A stretch of 26,327 bases of DNA. Origin: JAEXNA01 sp050486105 (GTDB taxonomy: Bacteria; Vulcanimicrobiota; Xenobia; Xenobiales; JADMJV01). The notes beneath the pieces are model-generated. The model saw only the letters and a list, made by a program, of their open reading frames with translations. It was not told the DNA's origin and searched no databases. Positions 15,500 to 23,949 of this stretch are shown here, one piece after another (position 1 is the first letter of the stretch; each line of letters begins with the position of its first letter). Both the position numbers and the translations under genes were made by a program. Where the stretch lies: the NCBI GenBank assembly GCA_050486105.1, contig JBJHCR010000050.1, positions 1 to 26,327 of the forward strand, in the 5' to 3' direction.

Positions 15500-16417
15500 A
15501 TGAGTAGTGTCCAAGGCGCAGGGTTGAAGCTCGAAATCGATTCCCGCGAGGTTAGTGAGCGCAAAGCTTTTCTGGAATTCAATGAAGAAGATGTGAAAAT
15601 TCTCAAGAGTGCCCACGAGCTGGCTCAAAAGTACGCCGAACCGGTCATTGAGGACTTCTACAATCATCTTTTAGCCTTTCCCCAGGGCCAAGATTTTTTT
15701 GAGAACGAGAAGACTCTCGAACGAGTCAAGAGAGCCCAACTCGAATATTTTCTGGATCTCACTAGGGGACAGTATGGAGACGACTACATCAGCAATCGCC
15801 TGAGAATAGGGGCCATCCATCAAAGAGTGGGGTTGCCGGTGCAAATCTACCTGGGCATGTACAATTGGTACTTGCGCAATGTGGCCAACCGATTTTTCGA
15901 TATTTACTCCGACGACCCTCAGCGCGCCTTGAAGCTTTTGCTGTCTTTGACTAAGTTGGTGTTCCTGGACATCGGCCTCGCCATGGAAGCCTACCTGAAA
16001 ACGATTAAGGTGCAGCAAGAAGCCATCAAGGAACTTTCGACTCCCGTCCTTCAGCTGCGTGAGGGCCTCTTGATTCTTCCCATCGTGGGGGCCATGGAGT
16101 CTTCTCGGGCCCGACAACTCACCGAGCAACTTCTTCAGGCGATCGCCGTGCGCAGGGCTAAAGTGGTGGTCATGGACGTCACCGGGGTTCCTTCCGTCGA
16201 TTCTAAAGTGGCCAGCCATCTGGTGCAGACGGTGGCCGCAGCCCGTCTCATGGGGGCCACTGCCATCATCACCGGACTCTCACCGGAAGTGGCCCAAACC
16301 TTAGTGGCTATCGGAGTGGATCTGAGTTCTGTAAAAACGGCTGGAGATCTGCAGAGCGGGATTGAGGAAGCCGAGAGAATGCTGGGGTACCAGGTTGTGA
16401 AGGTCGAGTCACCTTAG
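15500..16417 (+). CDS. rsbR: Globin-coupled RsbR stressosome scaffold/sensor
   Basis: 305 residues: a globin-like sensor (residues about 25-175) then a STAS domain (about 181-298). The globin half has the protoglobin/GCS pattern, with IGAIHQRVGLPVQIYLGMYN (103-122) placing His107 as the proximal heme ligand, so it is likely a heme protein that senses O2, NO or CO or redox state, unlike the non-heme globin of Bacillus RsbRA. The STAS half has the stressosome phosphorylation sites: Ser235 in VDSKVA and Thr258 in IITGL, the positions RsbT phosphorylates in Bacillus. It would assemble with RsbS into the 1.8-MDa cytoplasmic stressosome. ATG at 15500 after GAGGGGAAG. Second gene of a seven-gene run. 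Bacillus has threonine at the first site; serine here is a variant. Confidence 0.92.
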   Translation: MSSVQGAGLKLEIDSREVSERKAFLEFNEEDVKILKSAHELAQKYAEPVIEDFYNHLLAFPQGQDFFENEKTLERVKRAQLEYFLDLTRGQYGDDYISNRLRIGAIHQRVGLPVQIYLGMYNWYLRNVANRFFDIYSDDPQRALKLLLSLTKLVFLDIGLAMEAYLKTIKVQQEAIKELSTPVLQLREGLLILPIVGAMESSRARQLTEQLLQAIAVRRAKVVVMDVTGVPSVDSKVASHLVQTVAAARLMGATAIITGLSPEVAQTLVAIGVDLSSVKTAGDLQSGIEEAERMLGYQVVKVESP

Positions 16418-16419
16418 CC

Positions 16420-16779
16420 TTGGCCCCGGTACCCATTCTCAAACAAAGCGACATCCTGATCGCCTCAGTCCAATCGGCTCTGAGCGACTTAGAGTGGCTG
16501 GAATTCCAGCAGGACTTAACCCGCAGGGTAGGGGCGTTCAGGATTAAGGCCGTGGTCATCGACGTCACCCTCATGGACGTCATGGACTCCTTTGCCACAC
16601 GGGTCATTCGCTCCATCACCGAGATCGTTTCCCTTCGAGGTGCCAAGTCGGTACTCGTCGGAATTCAACCCGAGGTGGCCCTGGCCATGGTGCAAATGGG
16701 ACTGGCCCAGAGATTGCGAGGGATCGAGACAGCCCTGGACTTGGAACAAGGACTAAGCGTCATTTCGGGAGCCAATTGA
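16420..16779 (+). CDS. rsbS: RsbS, STAS-only stressosome subunit
   Basis: 119 residues, a single STAS domain, the normal RsbS size. The phosphoacceptor Ser57 is in VIDVTLMDVMDSF, corresponding to Bacillus RsbS Ser59, which RsbT phosphorylates to release itself. ILIASVQSALSDLEW at the N-terminus and ITEIVSLRGAKSVLVGIQPE fit the family. It forms the stressosome core with RsbR and holds RsbT inactive in unstressed cells. The start is a TTG at 16420, 2 nt after the RsbR stop, with a poor ribosome site; coupling to RsbR translation is likely. An alternative first codon is not available without losing the first strand. Confidence 0.92.
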   Translation: MAPVPILKQSDILIASVQSALSDLEWLEFQQDLTRRVGAFRIKAVVIDVTLMDVMDSFATRVIRSITEIVSLRGAKSVLVGIQPEVALAMVQMGLAQRLRGIETALDLEQGLSVISGAN

Positions 16780-17183
16780 GCCAGATAGTTGGGGAGACCA
16801 TCCCTATCCAAAGCGAAGCGGACATCGTCCTCGCGCGGCAGGCCGGACGGGCCCTTGCTTCCTCCTTGGGATTTTCGCTCACCGACCAAACCCTCATCGC
16901 CACCGCCATCTCAGAGTTGGCTCGAAACATTGTCCAGTATGCGGGCCAAGGCGAGGTGTCGCTGAGTTACCTTCGTGATAGCGGCAGAATGGGACTCACT
17001 GTGAGTGTCAAGGATCAAGGTCCGGGAATCGAGGATCTGGATCTTGCCATGCGCGATGGCTACTCCAGCGGAGGAAGTCTGGGTCTGGGACTTCCGGGAA
17101 CCAGGCGTCTGGCCGACGATTTCTTTATAGAATCGAGTCCTGGCCGGGGTACGGAAGTGCGGTTCAAGAAGTGGCTTCCCTGA
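16776..17183 (+). CDS. rsbT: RsbT, serine/threonine kinase and output switch of the stressosome
   Basis: 135 residues of the GHKL-type anti-sigma-factor kinase fold. The N-box is ELARNIVQYA with Asn51, the G1 box is DQGPGI with Asp80, and the G2 box is GLGLPG (103-108). RsbT phosphorylates RsbS and RsbR in the stressosome, leaves it, and in Bacillus binds the N-terminus of RsbU. The start is a TTG at 16776 that overlaps the RsbS stop by four nt (TTGA), with GGGAG 5 nt upstream. In this locus no RsbU phosphatase exists, and the adjacent kinase's N-terminus is the natural target. Confidence 0.94.
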   Translation: MSQIVGETIPIQSEADIVLARQAGRALASSLGFSLTDQTLIATAISELARNIVQYAGQGEVSLSYLRDSGRMGLTVSVKDQGPGIEDLDLAMRDGYSSGGSLGLGLPGTRRLADDFFIESSPGRGTEVRFKKWLP

Positions 17184-17785
17184 GCCCAATAGAATGGCAC
17201 GCGTGTTTGCGACCATGCTCCGGGGAAAGTGTGTGTGGAGACGGCTACTTGGTCGAGGCAGGCCCTCAAGGGATCTTCATCTCGGTCACCGACGGCCTGG
17301 GGCACGGTGCCTCGGCAGCCGAAGCTTCAACGATAGCCCTCACCACCTTGAAAGCTCACCTAAACCAGTCTTTGCCAAGTCTCCTGGAACTCTGTGATCG
17401 GGCCTTGACCGGGAGTCGGGGAGTGGTTATGACCCTTGCCCATCTCGATCCTCAGGCCCGCACCTTGACTTGGATCGGAATAGGGAACATCACCAGCATA
17501 CTCGTTCGGAACGCTGCCCATCGCTATGGACAAGTCGAAGAGGTCCTTCCCTTTGGAGGGGTGGTCGGCCATCACCAACTGCCCACGCGCCCCCCGGAAA
17601 CCCTGAAACTCGACCCTGGAGACCTACTGATTTTAGCCACCGACGGCGTCCTTCCGGGATTTGCCGACAAGATCTCTCTGTCGGCGACTCCAGAAGAAAT
17701 CGCGGAGAAGACCTTGAATGGACACGCGCGCCCCGACGACGACGCCCTAGTCCTGGTCCTGCGCTATCTCGGGGGGACTCCATGA
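17171..17785 (+). CDS. rsbX: RsbX-type PP2C (SpoIIE-family) phosphatase
   Basis: 204 residues, phosphatase domain only, as in RsbX. Metal-binding acidic residues of the fold are visible: Asp24 (GDG), Asp41 in the DGLGHG loop, Asp158 in LATDGV, and Asp190 in RPDDDAL. RsbX removes phosphates from RsbS and RsbR and so resets the stressosome after a stress signal. The GTG start at 17171 overlaps the RsbT stop region by 13 nt; the ribosome site is weak. The stop overlaps the next start (ATGA). The set RsbR-S-T-X in this order is the core stressosome operon. The N-terminus has three Cys (12, 16, 22) that could be redox-active, but nothing proves it. Confidence 0.9.
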   Translation: MASLSPIEWHACLRPCSGESVCGDGYLVEAGPQGIFISVTDGLGHGASAAEASTIALTTLKAHLNQSLPSLLELCDRALTGSRGVVMTLAHLDPQARTLTWIGIGNITSILVRNAAHRYGQVEEVLPFGGVVGHHQLPTRPPETLKLDPGDLLILATDGVLPGFADKISLSATPEEIAEKTLNGHARPDDDALVLVLRYLGGTP

Positions 17786-18837
17786 CCGCCTGGCCGGAAA
17801 CGTATCTTGAGGCCCTAAGGCGACACCTGCAAGAGCCCGACGAGGTTTCGAGACTTCAAGGTTACGACTTGGGACGTCTGGCCATGGCCGAGGGAAAAAG
17901 CCTGCTCAACGTAGTTGATGCCCACCGCCAAGCTCTGGAGTCTCTATCTCTGTGCCCGGCAAGTGGGGGGCTCGACTTTCTCGAGGAAACCATCTCCCCC
18001 TTCGAGATGGCCCTCAGGGGGTATCGAGAGGCTAATCAGGACCTGCGCGAGGCCAACGCGGAACTGGCGGAGATCAACGCCCAGCTCAAGGACACCCAAA
18101 CCCAATTGGTCCACGCCGCGAAGATGGCATCTCTAGGTACCTTGACGGCCGGCATCGCCCACGAAGTCAACAACCCCTTGGCCTTTTGCCTGAGTCATGT
18201 GGAGTCGATACAGAGATGGTTGGCCCGGCTTCAGGGAAACCCCGCCTCCGGTGAGGGAGATCCCCTGTGGGCCAAAGTTGAGTCTCGGCTCTCCAACGTA
18301 CTCATGGGGTTGGAACGAATAAGAGACTTGGTGGCGGGGCTGCGCACTTTCTCTCGCCTGGATGAAGGAGAGTTTCGCACCGTAGACATCCACGAATGTA
18401 TTGAATCCTCTCTGCTTTTTCTGAGCCACGAAACTCGCCACCGTATCGAAATCGTCCGAGAGTACACCGAAAACGGTCTCTTGGAGTGCTACCCTGGACT
18501 GCTGAGCCAAATCGCCATGAATCTTTTGGCCAACGCGGTGCAAGCCATCCCTGATCAGGGCACCATCACCGTGACGACCTCCCGAAGACCTGGCCGGCTC
18601 TCGTTATCCATAACCGATACTGGTGTGGGCATACCAGAAGAGGTCAAGGACCGGATCTTTGAGCCCTTTTTCACCACCCGACCGGTGGGAGCCGGGACAG
18701 GCTTAGGTCTGGCCATAACCTACAAATTGGTAGAAGCCCATCAGGGATGTATTTCGGTAGAAAGCAGCCTTGGGAAGGGCTCTTGTTTCCATCTCGATTT
18801 TCCCTTGAGTCTAGAGAAATCTCCCGCAGAGAGGTAG
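17782..18837 (+). CDS. Histidine kinase with RsbU-like N-terminal docking domain
   Basis: 351 residues from the ATG at 17782, which overlaps the rsbX stop as ATGA; the longer frame upstream is Arg/Pro-rich shadow. Residues about 1-55 (YLEALRRHLQEPDEVSRLQG, then LGRLAMAEGKSLLNVVDAHR) resemble the RsbU N-terminal four-helix domain that RsbT binds in Bacillus. A coiled-coil (80-110) leads to HisKA with His127 in LTAGIAHEVNNPLA and to an HATPase domain: N-box Asn251, G1 DTGVGI (Asp279), F-box EPFFTTRP, G2 GTGLGL (305-310). The kinase family is that of the NtrB/FixL-type short HisKAs. Inference: RsbT released from the stressosome binds this domain and controls autophosphorylation. No transmembrane helices, so it is cytosolic. 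Followed 12 nt later by its probable partner. Confidence 0.93.
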   Translation: MTAWPETYLEALRRHLQEPDEVSRLQGYDLGRLAMAEGKSLLNVVDAHRQALESLSLCPASGGLDFLEETISPFEMALRGYREANQDLREANAELAEINAQLKDTQTQLVHAAKMASLGTLTAGIAHEVNNPLAFCLSHVESIQRWLARLQGNPASGEGDPLWAKVESRLSNVLMGLERIRDLVAGLRTFSRLDEGEFRTVDIHECIESSLLFLSHETRHRIEIVREYTENGLLECYPGLLSQIAMNLLANAVQAIPDQGTITVTTSRRPGRLSLSITDTGVGIPEEVKDRIFEPFFTTRPVGAGTGLGLAITYKLVEAHQGCISVESSLGKGSCFHLDFPLSLEKSPAER

Positions 18838-18849
18838 GATAGAGATGAG

Positions 18850-21219
18850 ATGATGGCCGCCAAAGACAAGTATACGGAATCCCAATCGGACCGTCCCTTG
18901 GTGCTCATCGTGGATGACGAGCGTCATATCCTTGATGCCCTCGAAGACCTCTTAGAAGAAGACTTTGAAGTGGTCACCGCCTTGAGAGGTCAGGAGGCCC
19001 TAACCCAGTTGGACAACTATGAATTCAGCGTGCTGTTATCAGATCAGCGCATGCCGGATCTCAACGGTGACCAGCTGTTACACCAGGCCAGAAATCGAAG
19101 CCTAGCAACCCGAATACTGGTGAGCGGCTATGCGGACTTCTCGGCCTTAACTCAAGCCGTAAACAACGGGCAGATTTATGCCTTTGTCTCTAAGCCCTGG
19201 AAGGCCGACGACATGAAACTCCTGGTCAGCCGGGCCGCCAGCCACTATCAGCTCACTCAACGACTGAAGCGACAGACCGAACTCCTCGATCAGCTCATGG
19301 ACCAGTTCCCGGATCAGATCTACTTCAAAGACCTTGAAGGACGATTCTTGCGGGCAAATTGCGCCTTCTCTAAAGCTCTTGGGAAAGCCAAGCCCGAGCA
19401 TTTGCTGGGTTTGACCCACCAAGAGGTCAGTTCCGGCCCGGAAGGCCTCAAGCATCACCTGGAAGATTTAGAACTTCTCCAGGGTAAGGACGCCGTTCTC
19501 GACCGAAATGAGTTATGGGAGAGCCCCAACGGCGAACCGGTCTGGATGTCGGTGAGCAAACAGCGACTCGAAGATTTCGGGCTGGTTTGTGTAGCCCGAG
19601 ACATCACCGGGCGAAAAAAGGCTGAAGAGCGCCTCATCTTGCAAGCTCAGCAGCAGCAATGCTTGGCGGAGTTGGCTCGCTCGGGCCTGAAACATTTGGA
19701 GCTTAAGGACTTCTGCTCCGAAGCCAGCAAGCTCATCCAAAGGGTCCTGAGGGTGGATGTCTGCGGCCTCGCAACCCAGAACTCAAGGCCTGACTCGCTG
19801 AAGGTTGGTTGGGGTTATCCCGATGAAGCGAGGCTCGACTCTTGGCTTGAGGCGCCTCAAATTCAATGGGCTCGAGAGACTTCCCGGCTAGCGATCACTC
19901 CGGATTTTTCCAAGGAGCAACGTTTCCCCGCCGGTGCGAGCCTGAAGGATTGGGCCCAAGGCAGCGGAGCAGCGGTTCCGATCCGGGGCCCTGGAGGTGA
20001 GGTCTGGGGAGTTCTGCAACTGCTGTCCCGAGCCCCCGACTCGCTGGGTGAGGGAGACGGCCCTTTCTTGCGCTTGGTGTCCCAAGTGCTCTCTCTGGTG
20101 GTCCAGAACCAGCTCGCCCAGGAAAAACTCGAGGCCAGCCAGCGCCAACTTCTTCAGTCTCAGAAGCTCGAAGCCATCGGCCGCATGGCTGGTGGAGTGG
20201 CCCACGACTTCAATAACGTCCTGACGATCATCCAGGGCAATGCCGAACTCTTGACTCCTACCGAAGAAGCCGACGAGATCCTGTTGGCGACCGACAAGGC
20301 AGCAGCCCTGATCCAGCAATTGCTGTCCTTTGCTCGTCACCACCAGGTCTACCCCAGAAAGGTGGAGCTCAACCGAGCGATACAGCAGGATGCTCGGCTT
20401 TTGCGCCGCTTGCTCAAAGAGAACATTCAGCTCAGCGTGCACCCGTCCGAAGAGTCGGCCTGGACCTTCATCGACCCCAGCCACCTCACCCAAGTCCTGG
20501 CCAACCTGGTGACCAACGCCCGAGATGCCATCAAGTCTGAAGGGGATATCGCCATCACGATTTTCCACCCCCAAGAGGGTCGAGTGGGAGTGGAAGTTCG
20601 AGACAACGGCTCGGGCATGAGTCCGGAGTTGCTCCAACACATCTTTGAGCCGTTTTTCACCACCAAGCCCATCGGTCAAGGGACTGGCCTGGGACTGGCC
20701 ACAGCCTATGGGATCGTTAGCCAACTCGGCGGAACACTGACAGTGCAAAGCCAACTCGAACAGGGCACCAGCTTTACCATCACTCTACCCGGCACCAGCG
20801 AAAACCCCGAGGTCCTCGAGCCCGCCGACGCCCCCAAAATTCGACTCCCTCTGGGGCAAGGAACCATGTTAGTCGTCGACGACGAAGAGGCGATCGTGCG
20901 GATTCTGTCCCGGACCTTGACCCAAGCGGGCTATAAAGTTCACCAAACGGTGTCGGTCCAGGAGGCCCTCCAAATGGCCAAGGACCTCGGTCCTGAACTC
21001 GACGTTCTGGTCACCGACATGGTCATGCCCGGTTGTAGTGGGGAAGCTCTGGCTACGCAGGTCTTGGAGTTTCATCCCCAGGTCAGGGTGCTCTTCATGT
21101 CGGGGTACACCACCTCCCCGATTGACGAACTCAGATGCAAGAAAGACTTTCTTTCCAAACCTTTTTCCACGAAAGATCTGCTTTCGGCCGTGCGCGACCT
21201 CTTGGAGCAAGTCGATTGA
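18850..21219 (+). CDS. Hybrid kinase REC-PAS-GAF-HisKA-HATPase-REC
   Basis: 789 residues. REC1 (about 17-135): acidic pair Asp22/Asp23, phosphoacceptor Asp65 in LLSDQRMPDLNG and the YAFVSKPW signature Lys. PAS (about 145-258) ends in the DITGRKKAEE motif. GAF-like region (about 270-420). HisKA His452 in MAGGVAHDFNNVL, N-box Asn556 in LANLVTNARDA, G1 RDNGSG, F-box EPFFTTKP, G2 GTGLGLATAYG. REC2 (about 672-789): Asp677/Asp678, phosphoacceptor Asp723 in VTDMVMPG, Lys770. It has no DNA-binding or cyclic-dinucleotide domain. REC1 is the expected acceptor of phosphate from the preceding kinase, and REC2 gives a further relay step to an off-locus protein. ATG at 18850 (a second in-frame ATG follows). 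Last gene of the stressosome operon. Confidence 0.95.
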   Translation: MMAAKDKYTESQSDRPLVLIVDDERHILDALEDLLEEDFEVVTALRGQEALTQLDNYEFSVLLSDQRMPDLNGDQLLHQARNRSLATRILVSGYADFSALTQAVNNGQIYAFVSKPWKADDMKLLVSRAASHYQLTQRLKRQTELLDQLMDQFPDQIYFKDLEGRFLRANCAFSKALGKAKPEHLLGLTHQEVSSGPEGLKHHLEDLELLQGKDAVLDRNELWESPNGEPVWMSVSKQRLEDFGLVCVARDITGRKKAEERLILQAQQQQCLAELARSGLKHLELKDFCSEASKLIQRVLRVDVCGLATQNSRPDSLKVGWGYPDEARLDSWLEAPQIQWARETSRLAITPDFSKEQRFPAGASLKDWAQGSGAAVPIRGPGGEVWGVLQLLSRAPDSLGEGDGPFLRLVSQVLSLVVQNQLAQEKLEASQRQLLQSQKLEAIGRMAGGVAHDFNNVLTIIQGNAELLTPTEEADEILLATDKAAALIQQLLSFARHHQVYPRKVELNRAIQQDARLLRRLLKENIQLSVHPSEESAWTFIDPSHLTQVLANLVTNARDAIKSEGDIAITIFHPQEGRVGVEVRDNGSGMSPELLQHIFEPFFTTKPIGQGTGLGLATAYGIVSQLGGTLTVQSQLEQGTSFTITLPGTSENPEVLEPADAPKIRLPLGQGTMLVVDDEEAIVRILSRTLTQAGYKVHQTVSVQEALQMAKDLGPELDVLVTDMVMPGCSGEALATQVLEFHPQVRVLFMSGYTTSPIDELRCKKDFLSKPFSTKDLLSAVRDLLEQVD

Positions 21220-21264
21220 ACGCTTGTCCCAAGCTCTCCACCGAGCGGTATCGCCGAGGGTATG

Positions 21265-21302
21265 CAGGCTTTGATGCAGCCTGAGCCTTCAATTCCGGCT
21301 CA
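21265..21302. terminator. Two abutting short hairpins after the hybrid kinase gene
   Basis: CAGGCT (21265-21270) pairs with AGCCTG (21278-21283), and TGAGCC (21282-21287) pairs with GGCTCA (21297-21302). They overlap by two bases, so only one can form fully at a time, or both with slight fraying. They are 45 nt past the kinase stop. No T-run follows; weak evidence for a terminator. The rest of the 221-nt gap holds no gene I can support. Confidence 0.3.
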
Positions 21303-21440
21303 AGGCGCAGCCGAGGGAGCCTTCAACTGGCCGCCCTCCCACCTTAGGAAGCGATATTCAAGGAAGGAAGGCGTGGTACCAAGGTAACTCGGCTTCTAGA
21401 GCGAAAACACTCTCGGGGAGTGGTCCCCAGGGGAGAGTGT

Positions 21441-23315
21441 ATGTCAGAGATTGCAAGTGTCAGTGGTTCGTCATCTTCGGTCAGTTCGGCTTCGAGTTCG
21501 ACGAGTTCGAGAGAATCCGGGGCCTCCACCGCCGCAAAAGCGTCTGAGACTCCGGCCTCTAGCAGTGCGCCGAGTGGCAACAGCAGCACTATCGAGCGGG
21601 CCGAGCAGGTCCAGGTCTCAAGCAACGGGTCGTCGGCTTCTCATAGCGCTCTCGTGGGGGACACTGCTCAGAGCGATCCAGAGAACTCCAAGGAGGTCGC
21701 CGCAGTCCAAGCCGAGGTAGCCCAAGCTGTGACCGGCTCTTCGGAGACGAGCGGACGAGATTCAGCGGTGGTCTCCGCTCCAAATTCCGACGATGCTGCC
21801 GTGTCGGAGATCGAGGCACAGACGCCGGTAGGAGAAGAAGAACCTGCCTCGGATATGAGCGATGAGCAAAAGGCCCGCCTGGAAGAATACGAAGAAGCCC
21901 GAGCTTTGCTCGACTCCTACACCACCATCACGGCTCTTCAAGAGTCGGCCGAGGTTCAGGCAAAGCTCCTTCAAGCCGAAGAGATCGTCTTTGGCCATGA
22001 AGAGGAGTACCGAGTACATGTCGACCAATTGCGGAAGTCCTTTGCCGACCTGGATCAACAGGTCACCTATCAATCTACCTTTCTGAGTAACGAAGGCCGG
22101 TTGCTCTCCGAACCAGAGCTCGCAGCGGCCCAAGAATTCACCGCATCTCGGGTGAGTGAAGCCATGGCCCCCTTTGAAGAAGCCACCAGAGCCATGTTGG
22201 ATACGGTGAGAGAACCGGCGTTTCAGGCCTATCTGCGCGATCTCGAACCAGAGGACCAGCAGAAGTTCTTTGACGATATGGTTCGATATATGCCCGCTTC
22301 CGAAACCGGACGGGAGTGGTTAGGTGAACTGACCGATGGGCTGGCCACCCTAGGTCGCGAGGGAGAAACATCGAACCTTACCGCCGAGGTAGCCGCCGCC
22401 CTGCGAGACACGTTGGAGCCCAATGAGCGATTGAAGCTAGAAGGAAATCTCGGGGTGATGGTAGGGGCCGATTTGGCCGGCCGACCTGAAGGTGCCGACC
22501 AGCGTCTGTTGGACATCGCCGAAGCCCTGGGTTTACCCGATTCAGAACTCCAGGCCCTCAAGAATCCGGAATCTGCAGACTTCGAACAGTTGGGACGATT
22601 TGGGCAATCGGTGGGCACCTCGTTCGAGATCTTCGAAAGTATGAATCGACAGATTTCAGGAACCGATCTCTTTGCCCAGACCTCGAGCAACCTTTCCTAT
22701 GTGGGCATGGGAGTAGACCAAGTCAAGAGGATTTCAAATCTCGCCAAAGGTTCTCGCGTCCTAGGCGCAGCTCTGGGTATGACCGACGATGGGCTGGGAC
22801 GACTGAGCAACGGGCTCAACACTCTCGGACGAGGGATAAGCGTGGTCTCTTTGGGTTTCTCTGCGGCTTCGGCGGCTCATCAGTTGTCCCAAGGCAATCA
22901 CGATGCAGCCTTTGATGGTCTGGTTGGCATAGCCGGGGGCGCTGCAGCGACCTTCGGAACGGGCGGAGTAGCCTTGGCGGGTTATGCCCTGATCGGAGCC
23001 AGTATGGCCTTGCCCCACCTGCGCGAGAGCGCCAACTATCAGCAGTACGTCAACGGAGTCACCCAAACTGTACTGGGAGACTCTGCCGTGGACACCCTTC
23101 GCGGAGAAATGATCACTTACAGTCCACCAAACGCCGCCTATCTCCTGGACCAATTGCGCCCACCGAACATGAGCAGCGCCGACTATCTCAACTCTCGGCT
23201 TGAAAGTTTCAGTTCGAACGCCACGGGGGCCGGCGAATTGCTATGGAAGCTTCTCCAAAGCGAAGTGGGCGACCTGCACCTGCAGCAAGCGGAGGCGGCC
23301 GCCTTACTTAACTGA
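21441..23315 (+). CDS. Large Ser-rich protein with helical body and hydrophobic segment
   Basis: 624 residues from the ATG at 21441, which has GGGGAG 6 nt before it; an in-frame GTG at 21420 is less likely. The N-terminus (about 1-80) is Ser/Ala/Thr-rich and disordered, without a signal peptide; about 80-140 is acidic. About 140-240 is helical and charged (EEYEEARALLDS type). Residues about 465-525 are Gly/Ala-rich and hydrophobic (VVSLGFSAASAAHQL, then GGAAATFGTGGVALAGYALIGASMAL) and could span or insert into a membrane. I do not recognise a family. A Ser-rich start and a late hydrophobic patch are seen in some secreted effectors or translocators, but nothing here proves that. It overlaps the next, convergent gene by 8 nt. 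It shares with the 6096 gene the absence of a signal peptide plus a Gly-rich patch. Confidence 0.75.
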   Translation: MSEIASVSGSSSSVSSASSSTSSRESGASTAAKASETPASSSAPSGNSSTIERAEQVQVSSNGSSASHSALVGDTAQSDPENSKEVAAVQAEVAQAVTGSSETSGRDSAVVSAPNSDDAAVSEIEAQTPVGEEEPASDMSDEQKARLEEYEEARALLDSYTTITALQESAEVQAKLLQAEEIVFGHEEEYRVHVDQLRKSFADLDQQVTYQSTFLSNEGRLLSEPELAAAQEFTASRVSEAMAPFEEATRAMLDTVREPAFQAYLRDLEPEDQQKFFDDMVRYMPASETGREWLGELTDGLATLGREGETSNLTAEVAAALRDTLEPNERLKLEGNLGVMVGADLAGRPEGADQRLLDIAEALGLPDSELQALKNPESADFEQLGRFGQSVGTSFEIFESMNRQISGTDLFAQTSSNLSYVGMGVDQVKRISNLAKGSRVLGAALGMTDDGLGRLSNGLNTLGRGISVVSLGFSAASAAHQLSQGNHDAAFDGLVGIAGGAAATFGTGGVALAGYALIGASMALPHLRESANYQQYVNGVTQTVLGDSAVDTLRGEMITYSPPNAAYLLDQLRPPNMSSADYLNSRLESFSSNATGAGELLWKLLQSEVGDLHLQQAEAAALLN

Positions 23316-23760
23316 CAAGGGGCTTTGGAGATCCGGGGTACGGACCAAGGGCGTTCGAGAGTCGACGGCTTTGCCTTTGGACCAAGATGAGAAGACGATT
23401 GGCTTCAATGGCCGCCTCCTGGGCCGACTCAAGGTCTCCCTGACGGCAAAGTTCGACAGCCTCGAGCCAACCTGCTAGGCCCTCCACCAGCAACCGATGA
23501 CCGGCCAAGGTCTCCGCTGTGCGCTCCCTCTCGGTCACTTCGAGGGAGCGGTAGCGATCCCACCAATGGTTCACTCGGGTCTTGACGGTCTCAAGTTGCC
23601 GCTCTCGATCAGCCTGCTCCAGGTTCTTGGACCGACAAAGGGTCTGAAATTCTGTGAGGTGTTCGGTCCTCCAGTCCGCCTCAGATAGGTGATCGGCCTC
23701 GGCGTATAGCGCTTCGAGAAGCTGAGGCAGATCGTTTTGGGGTTGATATTCTTGAGACAT
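23308..23760 (-). CDS. Small helical protein of unknown function
   Basis: 150 residues from the ATG at 23760; the frame extends upstream for 37 codons, but those are Gly/Ser-rich and unlike the rest, so I start at this Met. Almost entirely helical and charged, with Trp at regular intervals (HWWDRYRSLE, LAGWLEAVELCRQGDLESA), so it resembles a tetratricopeptide-like or helical-bundle protein, though no repeat can be proved. The last residues (RLSNALGPYPGSP) are a Pro-rich tail. The ribosome site is weak. Convergent with the Ser-rich gene, with an 8-nt overlap of stops, which suggests mutual transcriptional interference rather than co-expression. Not recognised. Confidence 0.65.
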   Translation of the reverse strand: MSQEYQPQNDLPQLLEALYAEADHLSEADWRTEHLTEFQTLCRSKNLEQADRERQLETVKTRVNHWWDRYRSLEVTERERTAETLAGHRLLVEGLAGWLEAVELCRQGDLESAQEAAIEANRLLILVQRQSRRLSNALGPYPGSPKPLVS

Positions 23761-23949
23761 ACCTGTGGTGGAACTCAAGCGATGTTGGATAGAGATCCAC
23801 TCTTTCCCTGGTGTGAGGTGACTGGGATTCCCGAACCCCATCAATCCACCGTTCATTGCGGTGGTTCGCACAGGTCGGATTGCGCTGACTCATCCTTTAA
23901 GATTTGGTCCGCAACCTGGGGGCCCGGCTCCGCCGCCAAAACCGACAGC

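Noticed and set aside
14978..15667. Minus-strand frame of 229 codons opposite the lipoprotein and rsbR start
   Set aside because: Spans two clear plus-strand genes and mirrors them; no motif.
17470..17781. N-terminal extension of the RsbT-linked histidine kinase
   Set aside because: Arg/Pro-rich and lies wholly within rsbX; the ATG at 17782 overlaps the rsbX stop in the usual ATGA fashion.
19888..20754. Long minus-strand frame (288 codons) inside the hybrid kinase gene
   Set aside because: Antisense to well-conserved HisKA/HATPase sequence; a codon-bias shadow.
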